Below are positions 22,612 through 36,779 of a stretch of DNA of 64,000 nt, piece by piece; the first letter of the stretch is position 1, and the number at the start of each line of letters is the position of its first letter. Source of the stretch: Dasypus novemcinctus (Eukaryota > Chordata > Mammalia > Cingulata > Dasypodidae); assembly GCF_030445035.2 (NCBI RefSeq), contig NC_080683.1, positions 93,643,675 through 93,707,674 on the forward strand. The letters run 5' to 3'. Position numbers and translations under genes: made by a program. The notes under the pieces are model-generated. The model made no database searches and was not told the DNA's origin. It was given only the letters and a program-made list of their open reading frames with translations.

Positions 22612-23409
22612 TTTATTTGTTACAATTTGCAAAATCCAGGGACCACTTTTCTATCATCTTTCCTGACCAGTAAACTTCTCCTTTAGATAGTTTCATTTCC
22701 TGTCTTACCTGACACCACATCCCTGGTTTTTATTATATCTTAGTGGACACTCATAGCAGATACTCTTGGTTGTCTACTCAACAACTATTCCTTCTCCCCT
22801 TCCTCTTGCCAACAGAGCCCCATTTGGTTTGTAAGTCTATCCTCTGTGTGCTCCAGGCCAATGGCTTTTATCCCCAGGAAAGGAATATATTATGGCTAGT
22901 CCAAGCCAATATTTTGTGTACCAGTCTGTCTGCAGTGATTGATTTGGGCACAGATTAGTGCCAATGAGACAGGAGAAGTTGCTGAGGATCTTCTGGGAAA
23001 GGTTTTTTCCCACACTTTAAAGAGGTCCTGGAGAAGAAACAGTGGCAGACATCTTGGACGTGGGGAAGACTTAGCATATCAGAATAGAAAAGTGGAAAGG
23101 CATTGAGTGTTTGATGAAAACATAGAGATGCTGAATTAAAGTAACCTATTACTTTCCAATCTTGGGCCTTCATGCTTTGTGTTATTTAGGAAATGTTATT
23201 TGGAGTTTTCTGTAACTTATGTAGGCATCCTGTGGCACTGCACCTTTATGTTTTTCTTACTGGCTACCTTCTTTGCCCAGGCTCTAAGTGCTGATGATTC
23301 CTAAGTATTTGACCTGGCCTTCTCCTCTTCTCCCTCTATTGCTAAGCAATATTAGCCAGTCACATAACTTTAAGTAAGACTTCTACCCTTAGCAGTAGGC
23401 TGTTATAAA

Positions 23410-24640
23410 TTGCCTGCTATTAGATGTCTAATAGGTGTCTCAAATTTAAAATGTCCCAGTAGAACTTTTGATTTTTCCCCTCAAAACTCTCCTCCTTCTA
23501 GATTTCCTGTAACAGTAGCTTGTACTAGTGTTTACCAAGTATCTCAAATGGAAACCTTAGGTATGATCTTTAATTCTTTTTTTTTTTTTTTTTTTACTTA
23601 CCTTCATCCCTCACCACCCCCATATTGAACCCAGCACCATAATATTCTGCCATTACTACCTCCAATTACTGCAACCATGCCAATCCTACTTAAACTACTC
23701 CAGTAGTTTCCACTTGCAATTGACCTGGAAGGCCCAGCATAATCCAGATGTTCTAAATCTCTCCAGCTCATTGCATGACCCATACACCTTGATCACTGTG
23801 CCTTAGATACTTTGGCCATCTTGAGGGTCCTAAATCAGTCTAAACACATTCTCAGATTGGGAGATTTGAACTTCCTGTTCCTTCTTTCAGCAATATTCTA
23901 TCTCCAGATCTTCCTGTGTCTGAGTCCTTTTTGTCTTTTAGGTTTCAGTTCAAATAAATCTTCCTCGGAGAGGTTCTAGATTGCTCCCAACCCCACTGAC
24001 TTTCCATTACATTATCCAGTTTTGTTTTATCCATTACTAGAATTCTTTTGAGTAGTTGTTTCTTTATCTATGTATTTTCTATCTTCCCCAACTAGAATGA
24101 ATTTTCCATAAGATCAGAGGCTACCTCTCCCTTGTTAAATTTTGTTTATGTTGTAGGTTAGTTTTCCCAGGAAGCAGACAATGAAATGGAGATTAGCATG
24201 CAGGGAGAATTCTTGAATCAAAGGGTCTTAGGAGGAGGGAAGGAACAGGATAGGACAAAAAGAGAAGTTGGGCTGTGATGTGGTCTCAGTAAGGGTCTAG
24301 CCAACCCATCAGGGAACTCTGAAGCTATAATAGCCCTTGTGTCTAGTTGAGGCGGGGTGGCCTTTATCCCTTAGCATCACTTGTCATTGCACTTAAACTG
24401 CGTGTGAACTTGGGCAAGGCAGTCTTCTTCCTCTGAAGCCAATTTCCAGAGGGTCTCACTGAAGACTGGCAGTCAGCAGCTCTCCCAGCAGCAGAGGATT
24501 TAGTCCTTCATTTCTGAAGGAGGATTTTGGGTGGTTCATCACACTGTCCATTGTACCAATGCCTACCCCACTGTCTGGCACATAATGGTGTTCAGTAAAT
24601 GTTTACTACATGGATACATGAACATTAAATGAACAGCTTG
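23410..24640 (+). mobile_element. L2 (LINE2) fragment, interrupted
   Basis: The stretch at 23410-24144 has the LINE2 3' layout of pyrimidine-rich blocks (CCTCGGAGAGGTTCTAGATTG, CCCCAACTAGAATGA). It resumes at about 24546 with CTGTCTGGCACATAATGG and GTTCAGTAAATGTTTACTAC, the familiar L2 terminus. A T18 tract interrupts it near 23578. Confidence 0.7.
24145..24545. repeat. Unclassified interspersed element inside L2
   Basis: This block separates the two parts of the L2, so it is an insertion. It resembles 42090-42480 in its order (a GGGAGAA/ATTTACTAGGGAAA entry, then purine-rich sequence, then a GAAGGAGGATTTTGGGTGG-like end). I cannot assign it to a family. Confidence 0.35.
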
Positions 24641-26348
24641 AGCTTTGGCACCTGCTAATCTAGGTTGAAGCCACCCATAAATAATATTTTACAAGTACCC
24701 ATTGATAACCTTGATGAACAAAATGATATACAAGAAAAAGCACACAAGGGACAGTTAAGGATATGCAGCACATTTGCACATAGAACGTTCAGTGAGTGAA
24801 CAGTAGTTCACTTGAGGCCCACAAAGTATGTGGTAAGGCATAGGAAATATGAAACCTCTTCAAACTGTGTATTTTCCTAGAAATATAACTCAACCTTAAA
24901 ACACACATAAAAATATATAATAATGATTGTTTGGCCAGAAAAAAGTACTCAAAGCTCCTTGTTTGCTAGGCTGAGGAGGGAGATGATCCACAGAACTCTT
25001 TTGTCTCTGATCAGTTCTATTAACTGTACACATTTGAATTATACAGAACTTTATGAGAAGTGATGGTGTGCAGTTTAGCCAAACAGAATAATTTCTTCAA
25101 ATTATGCTCTGTGATTTACATAGCTTTAGTTCACTACAGTAGTCAGACTGATTTTCCTATCAGAGTTTGGAGATTTGATTCTAGAATCTGATATCACAAG
25201 ATGCTTAAAGCCAAGAAAATGCCTGGGGAACAGTGGGCTTGAGCTTTTGCAAGAAAAGATTCCTACGGGATCTGAGGGCTTAAAGCTACTGTGCAGTAAG
25301 GCTCACACACTCCCCTTCAGGGAGTCCAGCACACTGAAAAACCCTACCAGAGCAGATGGGTGGGAGGGAGACCAGGGCTTCAGAGCCCAGAATACTTTAT
25401 GGCCCAGAAAGAGGAGTGTGCGTTACCTAAGATGGGCAGGATGAGGACAGGTGGTATAAGTTTCTCAGAGAGTCTATCTCCTTTACATAAGCAAATAGAT
25501 GTACAACAAGAAGCCATCTTCAAACTTAAAGCTAGAGACATGCAGAATTCCTGCAAGGGACTGATAGGAATCTCTTCTTCCCTTCATGTTCAGAAGTTTT
25601 TCATTTCTTTGTAGAAATATCAACCATGTTCTTGAAGAAACCATGCTAAAACTGAAGGACTCTCTTTCCAGTGCAGGGGTGTCACTCAGGAATGAGGAAA
25701 TCCTCAGACATACCCAGCAGCTATCAACTCATCTGCCAATTTGAAAGGGTGGTGCCAAGCAGTGCCCAGGGAGGCTATGAGTGGATGAAATCTTCCATGG
25801 ACCTAACTGGGAGGTTTCCCAAGCGTGGTAACAAAAGATACTTATTGTTCCACAAGGGAGATGAAAGTTCTTGAACTTTAGCCAGAGCCCATGAATATTC
25901 TGTACAGGCACTGAACAAGCCACTTAGATGTGAGTTACAACAGATATTGATGTAATATGTTTGGGTTCTTGATTATTATTAATATAGCCTGTGCATGAAT
26001 TCAAAATTATCTAATTCTGTATCCAAGTGCACCTAGAAATCCAATTAATATAGGCCCTTTAGACTTTGAATGCTCGGAAAGGATGTGTATTCAAGGTTGC
26101 ATCCAGACAGAATGTGGGTGATATGTTAATTCAAGCTTACCTGGAATATTTTAGAATTTATGAAGCATTTTCACATGCACTAGGTAGGTTGATTTAGGGT
26201 CAAAATACCTTTCTACCTGGAGGAGTTAAGAAGTGGTAACTGCTTAGGTTCATCTTGAGAAGTGACTGAGAGACAATAGGCCAAGCATGCACAGAGAGGC
26301 ATTGCAGACAAGGACGAACTCTAAATAAAAAAGAGAGGCTTAAGTATG

Positions 26349-26806
26349 TGTATTAGTCAGGGTTCTCTAGGTAAACAGAGTCAACAAGAGATATCTGCCG
26401 GTAGTATGTGATTTTATGAGTCTCTCACGCAGCCATGGGGATTCACAAGTCCAGGTTCTGCAGGCAGGCTGCAACCAGGGGCTCCAATTAAAGTCCAATG
26501 AAGGTTCTTGATGATTTCTGGGAGACGCTGGCTGTCCAAAGATGAGCGGGGAAATTCTCGCTTAATGCTGGAATCACTTCGCCTTTAAAGGCATTCAGCT
26601 GATTGGATAAAGCCTCACTCATTGCTGATGGCAATCTCCCTGATTGGTGTAATTGTAATCAACTATCTATGATTTACCACTGCAGTAAAGTCAATGGTGA
26701 CTAAAGTCCATAAATGCCCTTGTATTACAGTTAGCCCATGTGTTGCTTGACCAAACAACTGGGCACAATTACCTGGCCGAGTTGACACAATAGCCTAACC
26801 ATCACA
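26349..26806 (-). mobile_element. Solo LTR, ERV-L (MT2/MLT2-like)
   Basis: A full-length 458-bp LTR, TG...CA in minus orientation, with near-matching 5-bp flanks at 26344-26348 and 26807-26811. It is the same family as 7237-7677. It sits about 130 bases upstream of SULT exon 3 in the intron. Confidence 0.83.
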
Positions 26807-26932
26807 GCATGTATATGACATGGTTAGGAAATTCTGAAAACTTACATTAATGGGTTTAACCCAATGGAAACTTTTCCAGATGAAAATACGCTAGAGTACA
26901 ATAGGAACAATGATTCTTATCTTTCTTTGCAG

Positions 26933-27179
26933 ATTATTTTTATGAACAGAAACCATAAAGATATTGCATGCTCATATTTTCTTTAGGGCACAACGGTGCT
27001 TTTGTTTTGATTTGTTTTTAGGAGATACCAGGGATTGAGCCCCAGACCTTGTACATGTGAAGCATCCGCTCAACCACTGAACTACACCTGTTCCCTCATA
27101 TTGTCATTTTCTAAATCCGTTGCCATTTGAAACTGTAGCTACCAATGAGGAATTCATGAAACTATTTGTAGATGGAAAT
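26933..27179 (+). pseudogene. Dead SULT3A-like gene, coding exon 3, split by a SINE
   Basis: The acceptor TTTCTTTGCAG precedes 26933. The first part reads IIFMNRNHKDIACSYF, corresponding to the SULT stretch YVYRNPKDVLTSYF with its PAPS-contacting RNPKD motif (here RNHKD). A SINE follows, and the second part reads ETVATNEEFMKLFVDGN, corresponding to EEFMEKFLDGK. GTAACT follows 27179. Without the SINE and one target repeat the exon is 123 bases against an expected 127. Confidence 0.86.
26982..27095 (-). mobile_element. tRNA-Ala-type SINE inside SULT exon 3
   Basis: On the minus strand the head reads GGGAACAGGTGTAGTTCAGT, then GGTTGAGC and ATGCTTCACATGTACAAGG, very close to tRNA-Ala. It is followed by an A-rich end. 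The flanking target repeat is TCATATTTTC at 26972-26981 and a one-mismatch copy at 27096-27105. The tRNA resemblance is stronger than in the DAS copies, suggesting an older or different subfamily. Confidence 0.82.
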
Positions 27180-28091
27180 GGTAACTGGATTCATAAATCA
27201 AACAATAAATTTGTTGTCCTATGGTGAATTTTTAGGCTTAGTGAATTTGGAGGAGGGAAATAAGGGTAGTAAATACAGTAGAACAGGGATTAATGGTCAA
27301 TTTATCAAATCAGTTGGAAGAATTATCTTGGATGGCCTACATGTCTTGCCATCCATTCAGATTTTCTCTGCTCTCATCAGCCTACAAGACACTGTCAAAG
27401 GTTTATCTAGTTTATAAAACCATATTACCAAGTAATATTTAGATTTGACCATAAAAGTAGTGTGAACAGGTTAGTGTTTCACTAGCTCAGAGATCTCTGT
27501 TCTAGCTCAGCTGAGAAGGTGGCTCATCTGAGATCACTATAAGCTTGGTGCTTTGGTAACATTGCATAGGGCACCTCCCAGAAGCTTGTTTTTTATATTA
27601 TCCCATTCCACATTCCTTTCTGAAGACCTAATAAAGCCTGTTGAACAGGTCTGCTGGGATAAAGATGATGGTCTGATACAGGAGCTCCAAGCTTAGGCTT
27701 TGATCCAATGTGCATAACTGAAGTAACTCATCAGGGAGCCTACAGATGTACATAGAGAGGGGAAATAGTGCTATGCATGTTTGGGAATAGTGAGAGGTAA
27801 GGAAACAAGTCTTTTCTCTGACTTCCTTCATTTTTTGGTTCTTTCTTACCCCACTTTAAGCTGCTTTTCTGTTTACAACAAATTTGTCAAAAGACTAATT
27901 TCTCTTTGGATTTATTTAATTGTCTCATGGTGGTAGCAGGATGATTCTCCCATAACCATGGGTCAATCTGGTGTCTAGGAAAGGTGTCCTTTTCCTACTT
28001 TGTAACTAAAGATTCCTGAACTTCGTGGAAGACAATAGCTTATTTTTTTACCCTATCCACTATATTACCTAATTGTTTATTCTTCCCACAG

Positions 28092-28181
28092 TGTTAGGAA
28101 GCCTTTGGTTTGATCTACCAGTTTTGTATGAATACAAAAGCCACTCAATTTTCAATTCATAATATATGAAGGATGAAGAAG
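28092..28181 (+). pseudogene. Dead SULT3A-like gene, coding exon 4
   Basis: The acceptor TTCTTCCCACAG precedes 28092, and GTGATA follows 28181. Exon 3 ends in phase G|TG, and this exon opens with TG, giving V-LGSLWFD, then LYEYKSHSIFN. These correspond to GS-WFDHIRGWYEHK-DFNI in SULT3-type proteins. The end, IYEG-KK-like after a one-base deletion, matches MYEDMKK. The exon is 90 bases against an expected 95, with the frame lost near the end. Confidence 0.76.
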
Positions 28182-28808
28182 GTGATATGAGATGGCATTT
28201 GTGACTTGATCCAAGCCATAACCCCAGCATCACCTATTGAATTTATAGTCTATGGCCAGAAACACCCAAAGAACAATATAGAATTTGAGATCCAAGATTA
28301 AGTGTATCATGAAACTTTTTTCCTGTATCACTTCTGCACTTTGTTTACTAGGTTTTCATTTACAATTAATGACATAAAATTTATTTTTTTAATTGTGTGT
28401 GTACAAGGGAGTGTGTATATAGATATGCCTGTTTGTTTGATTTTTCTAACCAGAGTGTGAGGCTCTCAAGGTAATGGATTATTAATTTTATTTTTCTGCC
28501 TTATTCATCCTGCTAACATTCTATACTTTATGTTAATCACAGTGTATTTCTTGGGAATCTTTAATCTTGACTGCCTTGAGTTCATGATGCTTTGCATTAT
28601 AAATTAAATGAAAACACCGTGTCTTTGCTAGGAAGAATTCAGGTCTCAGTAACAGTTATCAGTAAATGACTTAAGACATAAGAAATTTATCATTTAGTGA
28701 CTAAAGTCCAGAGGTAGACTGTCCCTGGTTGGGTATGACAACTTACCAATGTCATGAGTTTCCCAACAATTTTTCATTTTCATGCTATTTTGTGTGTCAG
28801 TGATGCTT

Positions 28809-29083
28809 TCACTCATAATTGCAAGATGGTTGCTGTGGTTCCAAAACTCGCGTCTTCATAGGATGGTACCTAAGTAAAAAATGAGGGGCCTGGGACACGA
28901 AACATGTTTTCCCTTGCTCTGTTCCCAGCTTTTCTCCAGGAGGAAAACTGATTTCAGAAGCTTCTATTTGACTTCCTCTTTCTGTTTCAATGGCCAAAAC
29001 TGGGTCATGGAACACCCCATAGTAATCTTCTGCAAAGGAGAACGGGATGTTACATTTGCATTTCATTATTCTCTTAACAAAAC
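28809..29083 (-). other. Exon-like open block of unknown nature
   Basis: On the minus strand a good acceptor (TTTCAGTCTTTCATTTTCAG) precedes an open stretch of about 91 codons ending in TGA. The predicted peptide includes EDYYGVFHDPVLAIETERGS and EISFPPGEKLGTEQGKTCFV. I do not recognise the protein. The end near 28809-28860 resembles sequence I associate with interspersed repeats, so a decayed element is at least as likely as an exon. Confidence 0.25.
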
Positions 29084-29312
29084 CTGAAAATGAAAGACTG
29101 AAATAGTTAATAAGAAAAACAGAAGCAAGCAAAATTTTGTCGTGCAAGGGAAATATTTTCCCTTATGTTTACTTCTGCAGATACACAAACACTTCTCTCA
29201 TTGATGTTACCTGCCTGAACATTGCTTGCATTGATTTTCTCACTCCTGTTTTGTTTTTGTTTTCCATTTACAGTTATTTTTTTTAAAGCTAATTATTTCT
29301 TCTCTTGCCTCT

Positions 29313-29482
29313 TGTAGTGGTTAATCTCATTCATTCCTGTGGGTGTAAACCCATTCTAAGGAGTACCTTTTGGTGGGGCTATTTCAGTTAAGGTGTCACC
29401 CACCTCATTCAGAATGGGTCTTAATCCTCTTACTGGAGTCCTTTATAATCAGAATGAATATATATATATATGTGTGTGTATG

Positions 29483-29517
<35 letters not shown>

Positions 29518-29798
29518 CACCACAAGAAGCAATAAGTTGAAATCAAGGAAACTTGGAAAAGAAGGGAGAGACCAGCAGAGGCTAACATGCACCTTGTCGT
29601 GTGACAAGGAAGCCAAGGATTGCCATATGACGAAGAACACAAGGATTGCCAGCAGTCAGACTTCTGGAAGAAAGTATCACCTTGATGATTCCTTGATGTG
29701 GACATTTTCCCAGCCTCAAACTGTAATGCAGTAAGTTTCCACTGTTTAAGCCAAACCATTTCATCTATCTGCTTTGGTCAGTTTAGGAAACAAAAACA
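29313..29798 (+). mobile_element. Solo LTR, Xenarthra-type family C, plus strand
   Basis: It starts TGTAGTGGTTAATC and ends AGGAAACAAAAACA. The order is the reverse of 47019-47876 and 18125-19011, with the AATGGGTCTTAATCC and CTCCTTTATAAT-like blocks shared. A dinucleotide repeat has expanded inside it at 29458-29517. The flanking repeat is unclear. Confidence 0.55.
29458..29517. repeat. Compound microsatellite (TA)n(TG)n(TA)n(GA)n
   Basis: About 60 bases of alternating TA, TG, TA and GA dinucleotides within a family C LTR. Read in frame it yields tyrosine-isoleucine and glutamate-arginine repeats, which explains the odd short frames here. Confidence 0.9.
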
Positions 29799-31112
29799 CC
29801 TTAGTTATTTCTTTCTTTCTTTTTTTTTTTTTTTTTGCCTTTTATCTTTCATTTCTAATTTTCTTTTTACCTGAGGTATCATCCTATGCATGGAAGATAT
29901 AAATATGACGAGACCCATTTTTACAATAAGCTGAAAATAAAAAGACTTAGCTACAACTTCTAGCCATACTAACTAGGAATGTTAGATGGCCAAATCAGCC
30001 CACTTAGAATGTCCTTCAAGTGAGCAAGGAACTATCCTTTCGATGCTCTAATTCCTTAGTGAAGGTATGCTCCTAAATATTTGAATCAAATTCTCTGGAA
30101 GTTTACATAGTCCTGTTTATAAGTGCCTGGTCCATCACAGTAGACTTTTAAACTGAACACAGAGTGTTACTCTGTTTCAATAATACTCATTTAGGCTTAA
30201 ATGTTAGGGTGAGGCACAAGGAATTTCTGGAAGAATGTGTATTTGCAAAGTTTGACAACATTCAAGTTAGCATGTCAGCAGCAGGAAAGACTTAATGAAA
30301 TACTCTTTCTTAATTTTTATTGACAGAAACATCATTGTTTGTGCCTTGATGCTAGAGGGTGTCAGACAGCACCAAAAATTCCACATCACTTTTATTTTTA
30401 TATGTATCAGCTTGTCAAGTTTACGTAGGAAAATATCCCAGTGTAAATTCGGCTAACCTATTGAGGTGTTTGGTTTGTTTCTTTCTTTCTCTTTTTGGTA
30501 AGAGAAACAAAATGAAGTTAACTGACAGATTATCTTCCTGCTTTTGTAAGCATTGACAAATCGGACCTGATTATGACACACTAGTTTACGGCTGCACAAA
30601 TTCATAGTTGCTGATGTCAAGGCTTAGAGTGTCAACAGGGAGCTATTTAGAAAACACAGCCAGGTGAAATGGTTTAGGTAGTGAAATGATTTTGCAGGAA
30701 GGGGAAAAGGAGAAGGAAACTCAGCCTAAGAAAGTTCAGCACTGCAGTCTGCTGTCAAAGAAGGTGTTAGAACAGTGTCAGAGAGGATGGTAGTTCCTTG
30801 TAGTTTGTCCACGATTTGCTTTGTAAATATATGGAATTTTCTCTAGGTCGCATTACAGTAGAATTGTCAGTACCTTATGAGACCGAGAAAGTAGAGTCTG
30901 GCCTGGAATCAGAGGCTACACCTAGATGACCTTTCGCGGTTCCCTTCCTATACTAATATAAAAACACAATAAAATGCCAGCATTGCCCAAGAGACCAGGT
31001 TACAATAAAAGTGGATTAAAATGCAGAAACATAATGTCATTCCTTCCATGAACAACAGCTAGGCAGGTTATTGATATTGCTTTAAGACATTATGTTGTTA
31101 GCTGAAACAAGA

Positions 31113-31149
31113 TGATATATATATATATACACAAACACACACACACACC
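31113..31149. repeat. (AT)n(AC)n microsatellite
   Basis: An AT run followed by an AC run, ending next to CTTTTTCAT. It may mark the decayed A-tail of the CDKL4 retrocopy, whose 3' end points this way. Confidence 0.8.
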
Positions 31150-33020
<1,871 letters not shown>

Positions 33021-33139
33021 TCAGTTATTTCTTCTCTTGCATCCCTTTCTATCAGCTACAATTTCTCATCACAATTCTGAATCTTCGTAAGTTTAGCATG
33101 AGGCTAAACAGAAATGGGATAAAGGTGAAGAGAGAAATT

Positions 33140-33357
33140 CTCTCTCTGAATGCTGGAATCACTTCTTCTTTTAAGGCCTTCAGCTGATTGGATGAGAGTC
33201 ACTCATTGTCGATGGCAATCTCCTCGGCTGATTTTAGATGTAACCAGCCCTTGTACTGCATCTATGTGCCCGTGAATTACAATTAACCCATTGCCTGCTT
33301 TATAAAACAACTGTGTACCATTACCTGGCTGAGTTGACACATTAGCCAAACCATCAC
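33140..33357 (-). mobile_element. ERV-L LTR fragment
   Basis: It matches the first half (minus orientation) of the LTRs at 7237 and 26349, from GAATGCTGGAATCACTTC to the CCAAACCATCAC end. The other half is missing. Confidence 0.75.
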
Positions 33358-33499
33358 TCTGCCTTTTCTTGTTTTTAAGAGCCCATAACTTACACAGGTC
33401 TGGAGGGGAACTGTATCTCAAGAGAAACATCCTTTTTCTCCTCTTTTCTCCTATTTTTTCTCAACCAAGGGCTTTGGTTGGCAGCAGAAAGGAAATCTT

Positions 33500-33750
33500 A
33501 TGTTTTAAAAAATAAGTATTACACCTTCTGTATGATAGATATTGAATTTAGAATTTTAGATGAATTATCTTATTTAGTATTAATAACCTTATTAATATTA
33601 ATAATAAATATCTTATTAAGTATTAACAATAACCTTATTAACAGGGTAGGTGATAGGTCATAAATAAAAAAACAGAATCTTAGAAAAGTAAACTAAATTC
33701 CCCAAGGCAAATATTTAATATTAGTGCCATGATTCAAAATCAGTTCTGTC
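33500..33750 (-). repeat. MIR fragment
   Basis: The decayed order of the MIR core on the minus strand is visible: AACAGAATCTTAGAAAAGTAA, then ATTCCCCAAGG, then AATATTAGTGCCATGATTCA. Confidence 0.45.
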
Positions 33751-33759
33751 TTATATTAG

Positions 33760-36700
33760 CTTTTATTTCCCAATTAGAAACGGAGTTGGTTGGAGGCCGG
33801 GTTGCCGTTTTAGTAATGTTCAGTCCACCTCCACTTCATCTCCATTTCTTAGAGAACATGTCAGGCCTCTCTTCTTAGAAATTTTTAGATTTTGTTTCTT
33901 GTTTTAAAGTTTCGAAATTTGGCAAATGTTTGGAGGGTAGACTGACTGTGTGTTTGAGGTAGGCATCTCTTTCTGTTGGTATTTTTTCTCATAGTAAAGT
34001 GGGACTTTTAGCTTTCACTTTGACTTTTAGAAATATTTGACCCAAGTCTATCAACCTTCAGTTCTGCCTCAGAACTCAGGAAACGTCCAAGAGATAACTT
34101 TGCAACTGAAGGTATCCTAGATTCCAATCCATCATGCCAACCTATATGCCCATTGAAACCTCTGCTACCTCCCTCCCCTCCGTTAGGCCCAACCCGATCC
34201 TTAAATAAAGCCAACATTTGGCAAATGCATCTAGGAAAGAAAACCAGGCATGTTTCACCTCATAAGTGGAACATTATTCTCAAGTTCATCTAGTTGTTGC
34301 TGCTCCCACACACCTGACTTGTACTTTATCTGTTTTTACTGGTGTTGCAGTGGGAACTTCCATGACCTAGTACATCCAACTCAGGAGGGAATATCCTAAC
34401 CAGATTTTTAATGATGAGTCATATTAAGGTTTATCACTGTAACTCTCTACCTAGCTGCTGTCATTGAACCTGTCATGATGACAGCTCTCCAATTCTGATT
34501 GTCTTGTCTTTCAATTGGAGGAGCAAAAGCCAAAAGGTACACTTTGTGGTAGTTAACTTCACTCTTGGTACTTTCAACCATAAAATACACTTTTAGGACA
34601 ACATGGGTCTGAAGTGAAAGTCAATGTCTGTAACTAAATGACATAGTCCAAATACCTGACCTTACTGATGGCTCAGGTATTATACCCCATGATTCCCAAA
34701 GCTGCAGCACACATAATCTATTACATAAATAAAGCATTCCTCTAAACGTATTCCTTGAGTGTATTACAGTTGTTTTATTTATGATATTGAGATACTGATA
34801 ATTTAATAAATACCATAGCTTTGAATATCTAAATATTCCTTTTGCATATTGTTTTATTAAACTATTGTGTATTCTTGGAAAAGAGATAAACCAATGAACC
34901 TAAATTTATCAGTGGAAAAAACAAGATTTCTGACATGTAATCTGGAAAAAACTTTCACAATAGCTCAGCTGACTAACTAGGTTAAATTATTTCTTAGTAA
35001 ATTTACATGCTTTTGTCTACATGAGATGATTATTTGTTATTAGATTTTACTTAAACCCATACCAAAATTTGCTTTCCCCAAATGAACTTCCCTAAGTTGA
35101 AGCAAAGGTTTTATTGCAACAAGATAAACATTTACTGTGACAGGATTTTTTAACTTTAGAGTATACAGGAATGTCCTTGTTTATGAGTCAAAATTTCAAA
35201 ACCCCACCCCATAGAGATTCTTATTTAACAGGTTAGGGTAAGGTAATGTCCACAAGTCTGAAATCTCTGCGTAGTCTGTAACCACACTTCGAGTCACTTT
35301 AATCTATGGCTTCCTTGAAGTAATTGGAGTAGTTATCAGATGTCTGGGTGTGGGGAGAGAGAGATAATGTGTGTACGTCTATGTATCTATTTTTCTATAA
35401 TGCCATTTAATACCAGAGTTTATTTTTTTTAATTAACCAATAATTTATAAATTCAGTCTCTAAAACTAAATTAATTAGAAACCTCTGGGTTTCTTTATCT
35501 TGAACTCTCTGAAATGGGTTTTGATAGGTACAGACATTTAAAAAGTGGTTAGTCCAGAAGTTTTAATTTAGGGGTGGGTTGTTTTTTGAAACTGTGTGTT
35601 CTCTCTATTGATCGTGATTTACAGAATGAGATGAGATTTCTGGCCAGAAAAAGAAAATTGTGTTAAAAACCATTTATAAAGCACATTTTAGATTTAAGCA
35701 GTACCTATATGAACACAATTTAAAACATAATTTGAAGAGACCGTCAAGGTGATGTAAATCAGCATTGCAGACTCAGCACCAGCTATTATTATCATCATTA
35801 CTATTATTTGCATGAGGAGTGGAAAAATCAGTGTTCACTTCACAAAGTCCTTGTGCTGTTATTTATAGTTTGTGAACTTTTAAGAATGTATTTTACTTCA
35901 TAATTTTAAAGCTTTCTAAAAACATCAGAGAAAGGACATGAAACAAGAGAAAAAAGCCAGTTTCTTCATGAATATGAGGTTCAGCAATAAAACCCTTGGG
36001 ATTCATTCGGAACCTGTGCTACTAGGGTTCTCTGAAATGTACTTGCATGTAAGGAAAACAACTATGTTCATGCCCCACTGTCCTGTTATGAGTTTCTTAG
36101 CGAGAGAAGCGTTACTTGGGTTTGGAGAGAATCGTCTGAGGAACCCAGCATCACACGGGCTTACACAGGAATCTGGAGACTTTATCAGTGCCCAGACTAG
36201 TGCCAACATGCAGGGAATGATCTACCAACAAAAGATTCAATTCTCTGCCCTGGTCAAGGTCAGATCACGTGAGGGTATGGTGGTTATTGGCTAACTCGTC
36301 ATCACTATGTTCAGGCTTCACCAATAGTTAATTAAGTTCTTCCATTTCTTCTTCAGTGTCTACATTCTTTCTTTTTTCTTTAATTATTGTTTGTCTTCGC
36401 AAAAGTTTTGGATCACAGTAATTCATATATACAATATACGGTACTTCCACATATCCAACATCAAACAATTTTTCTCTTCCCCAGCAATGATCTTTTTATA
36501 TGTTCATATTATATTTGCTGCAACTGATGTACAGATATTGAGACAATAGCTTTCAAACATGGTTACACTTGGGTTTACATTATGGTTTATATATTAGATG
36601 ATACAATTTTCTAAATTTTTAGTTATCTTATGTTTTACATTATGGTTTACATTTTAGCCTTTAGGCTTTTATACATTTTTGGTATAATTTAACATGTTCT

Positions 36701-36779
36701 ATATCCATCTTTGCATAATCTTGTGGAACACTTCCATTGCCCCACAGTTACACTGGTTTATTGGACTTAACCCAGCCTG
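33760..36779. other. No gene recognised
   Basis: AT-rich unique-looking sequence. A 118-codon open frame at 35938-36294 (+) has no recognised domain. I looked here for exons 5 and 6 of the dead SULT gene and found none. Confidence 0.4.

Larger units (their letters stand above)
7968..28181 (+). pseudogene. SULT3A-like amine sulfotransferase pseudogene (unprocessed)
   Basis: Four exon remnants of a cytosolic sulfotransferase lie in order on the + strand: 7968-8122, 17040-17244, 26933-27179 and 28092-28181. Each is bounded by AG and GT. The exon sizes (about 155, 205, 123 without a SINE, and 90) are close to those I recall for SULT2/SULT3-type genes (about 150, 209, 127, 95). The junction phases are conserved (G|GA after exon 1, G|TG after exon 3). 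SULT3A enzymes transfer sulfate from PAPS to amines in the cytosol. This copy cannot encode an enzyme: it has no start codon, an altered PAPS loop, frame breaks and a SINE in exon 3. Exons 5 and 6 were not found up to 63 kb. The intact first exon at 63504 on the same strand makes this a dead tandem duplicate. The AMD1 retrocopy lies in its second intron. SULT3A is the best family match from memory; another SULT subfamily is less likely. Confidence 0.87.

Noticed and set aside
27021-27095. A tRNA-Ala gene on the minus strand
   Set aside because: The cloverleaf-like sequence is followed by an A-rich body and flanked by a target repeat inside a SULT exon, so it is a SINE head.
31113-31149. Candidate CRISPR-like or structured tandem array
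   Set aside because: A simple dinucleotide microsatellite. Nothing in the window has spaced direct repeats of array type.
35938-36294. A 118-codon plus-strand frame
   Set aside because: No recognisable domain, no splice or promoter context and an overlapping reverse frame, so it is probably chance.
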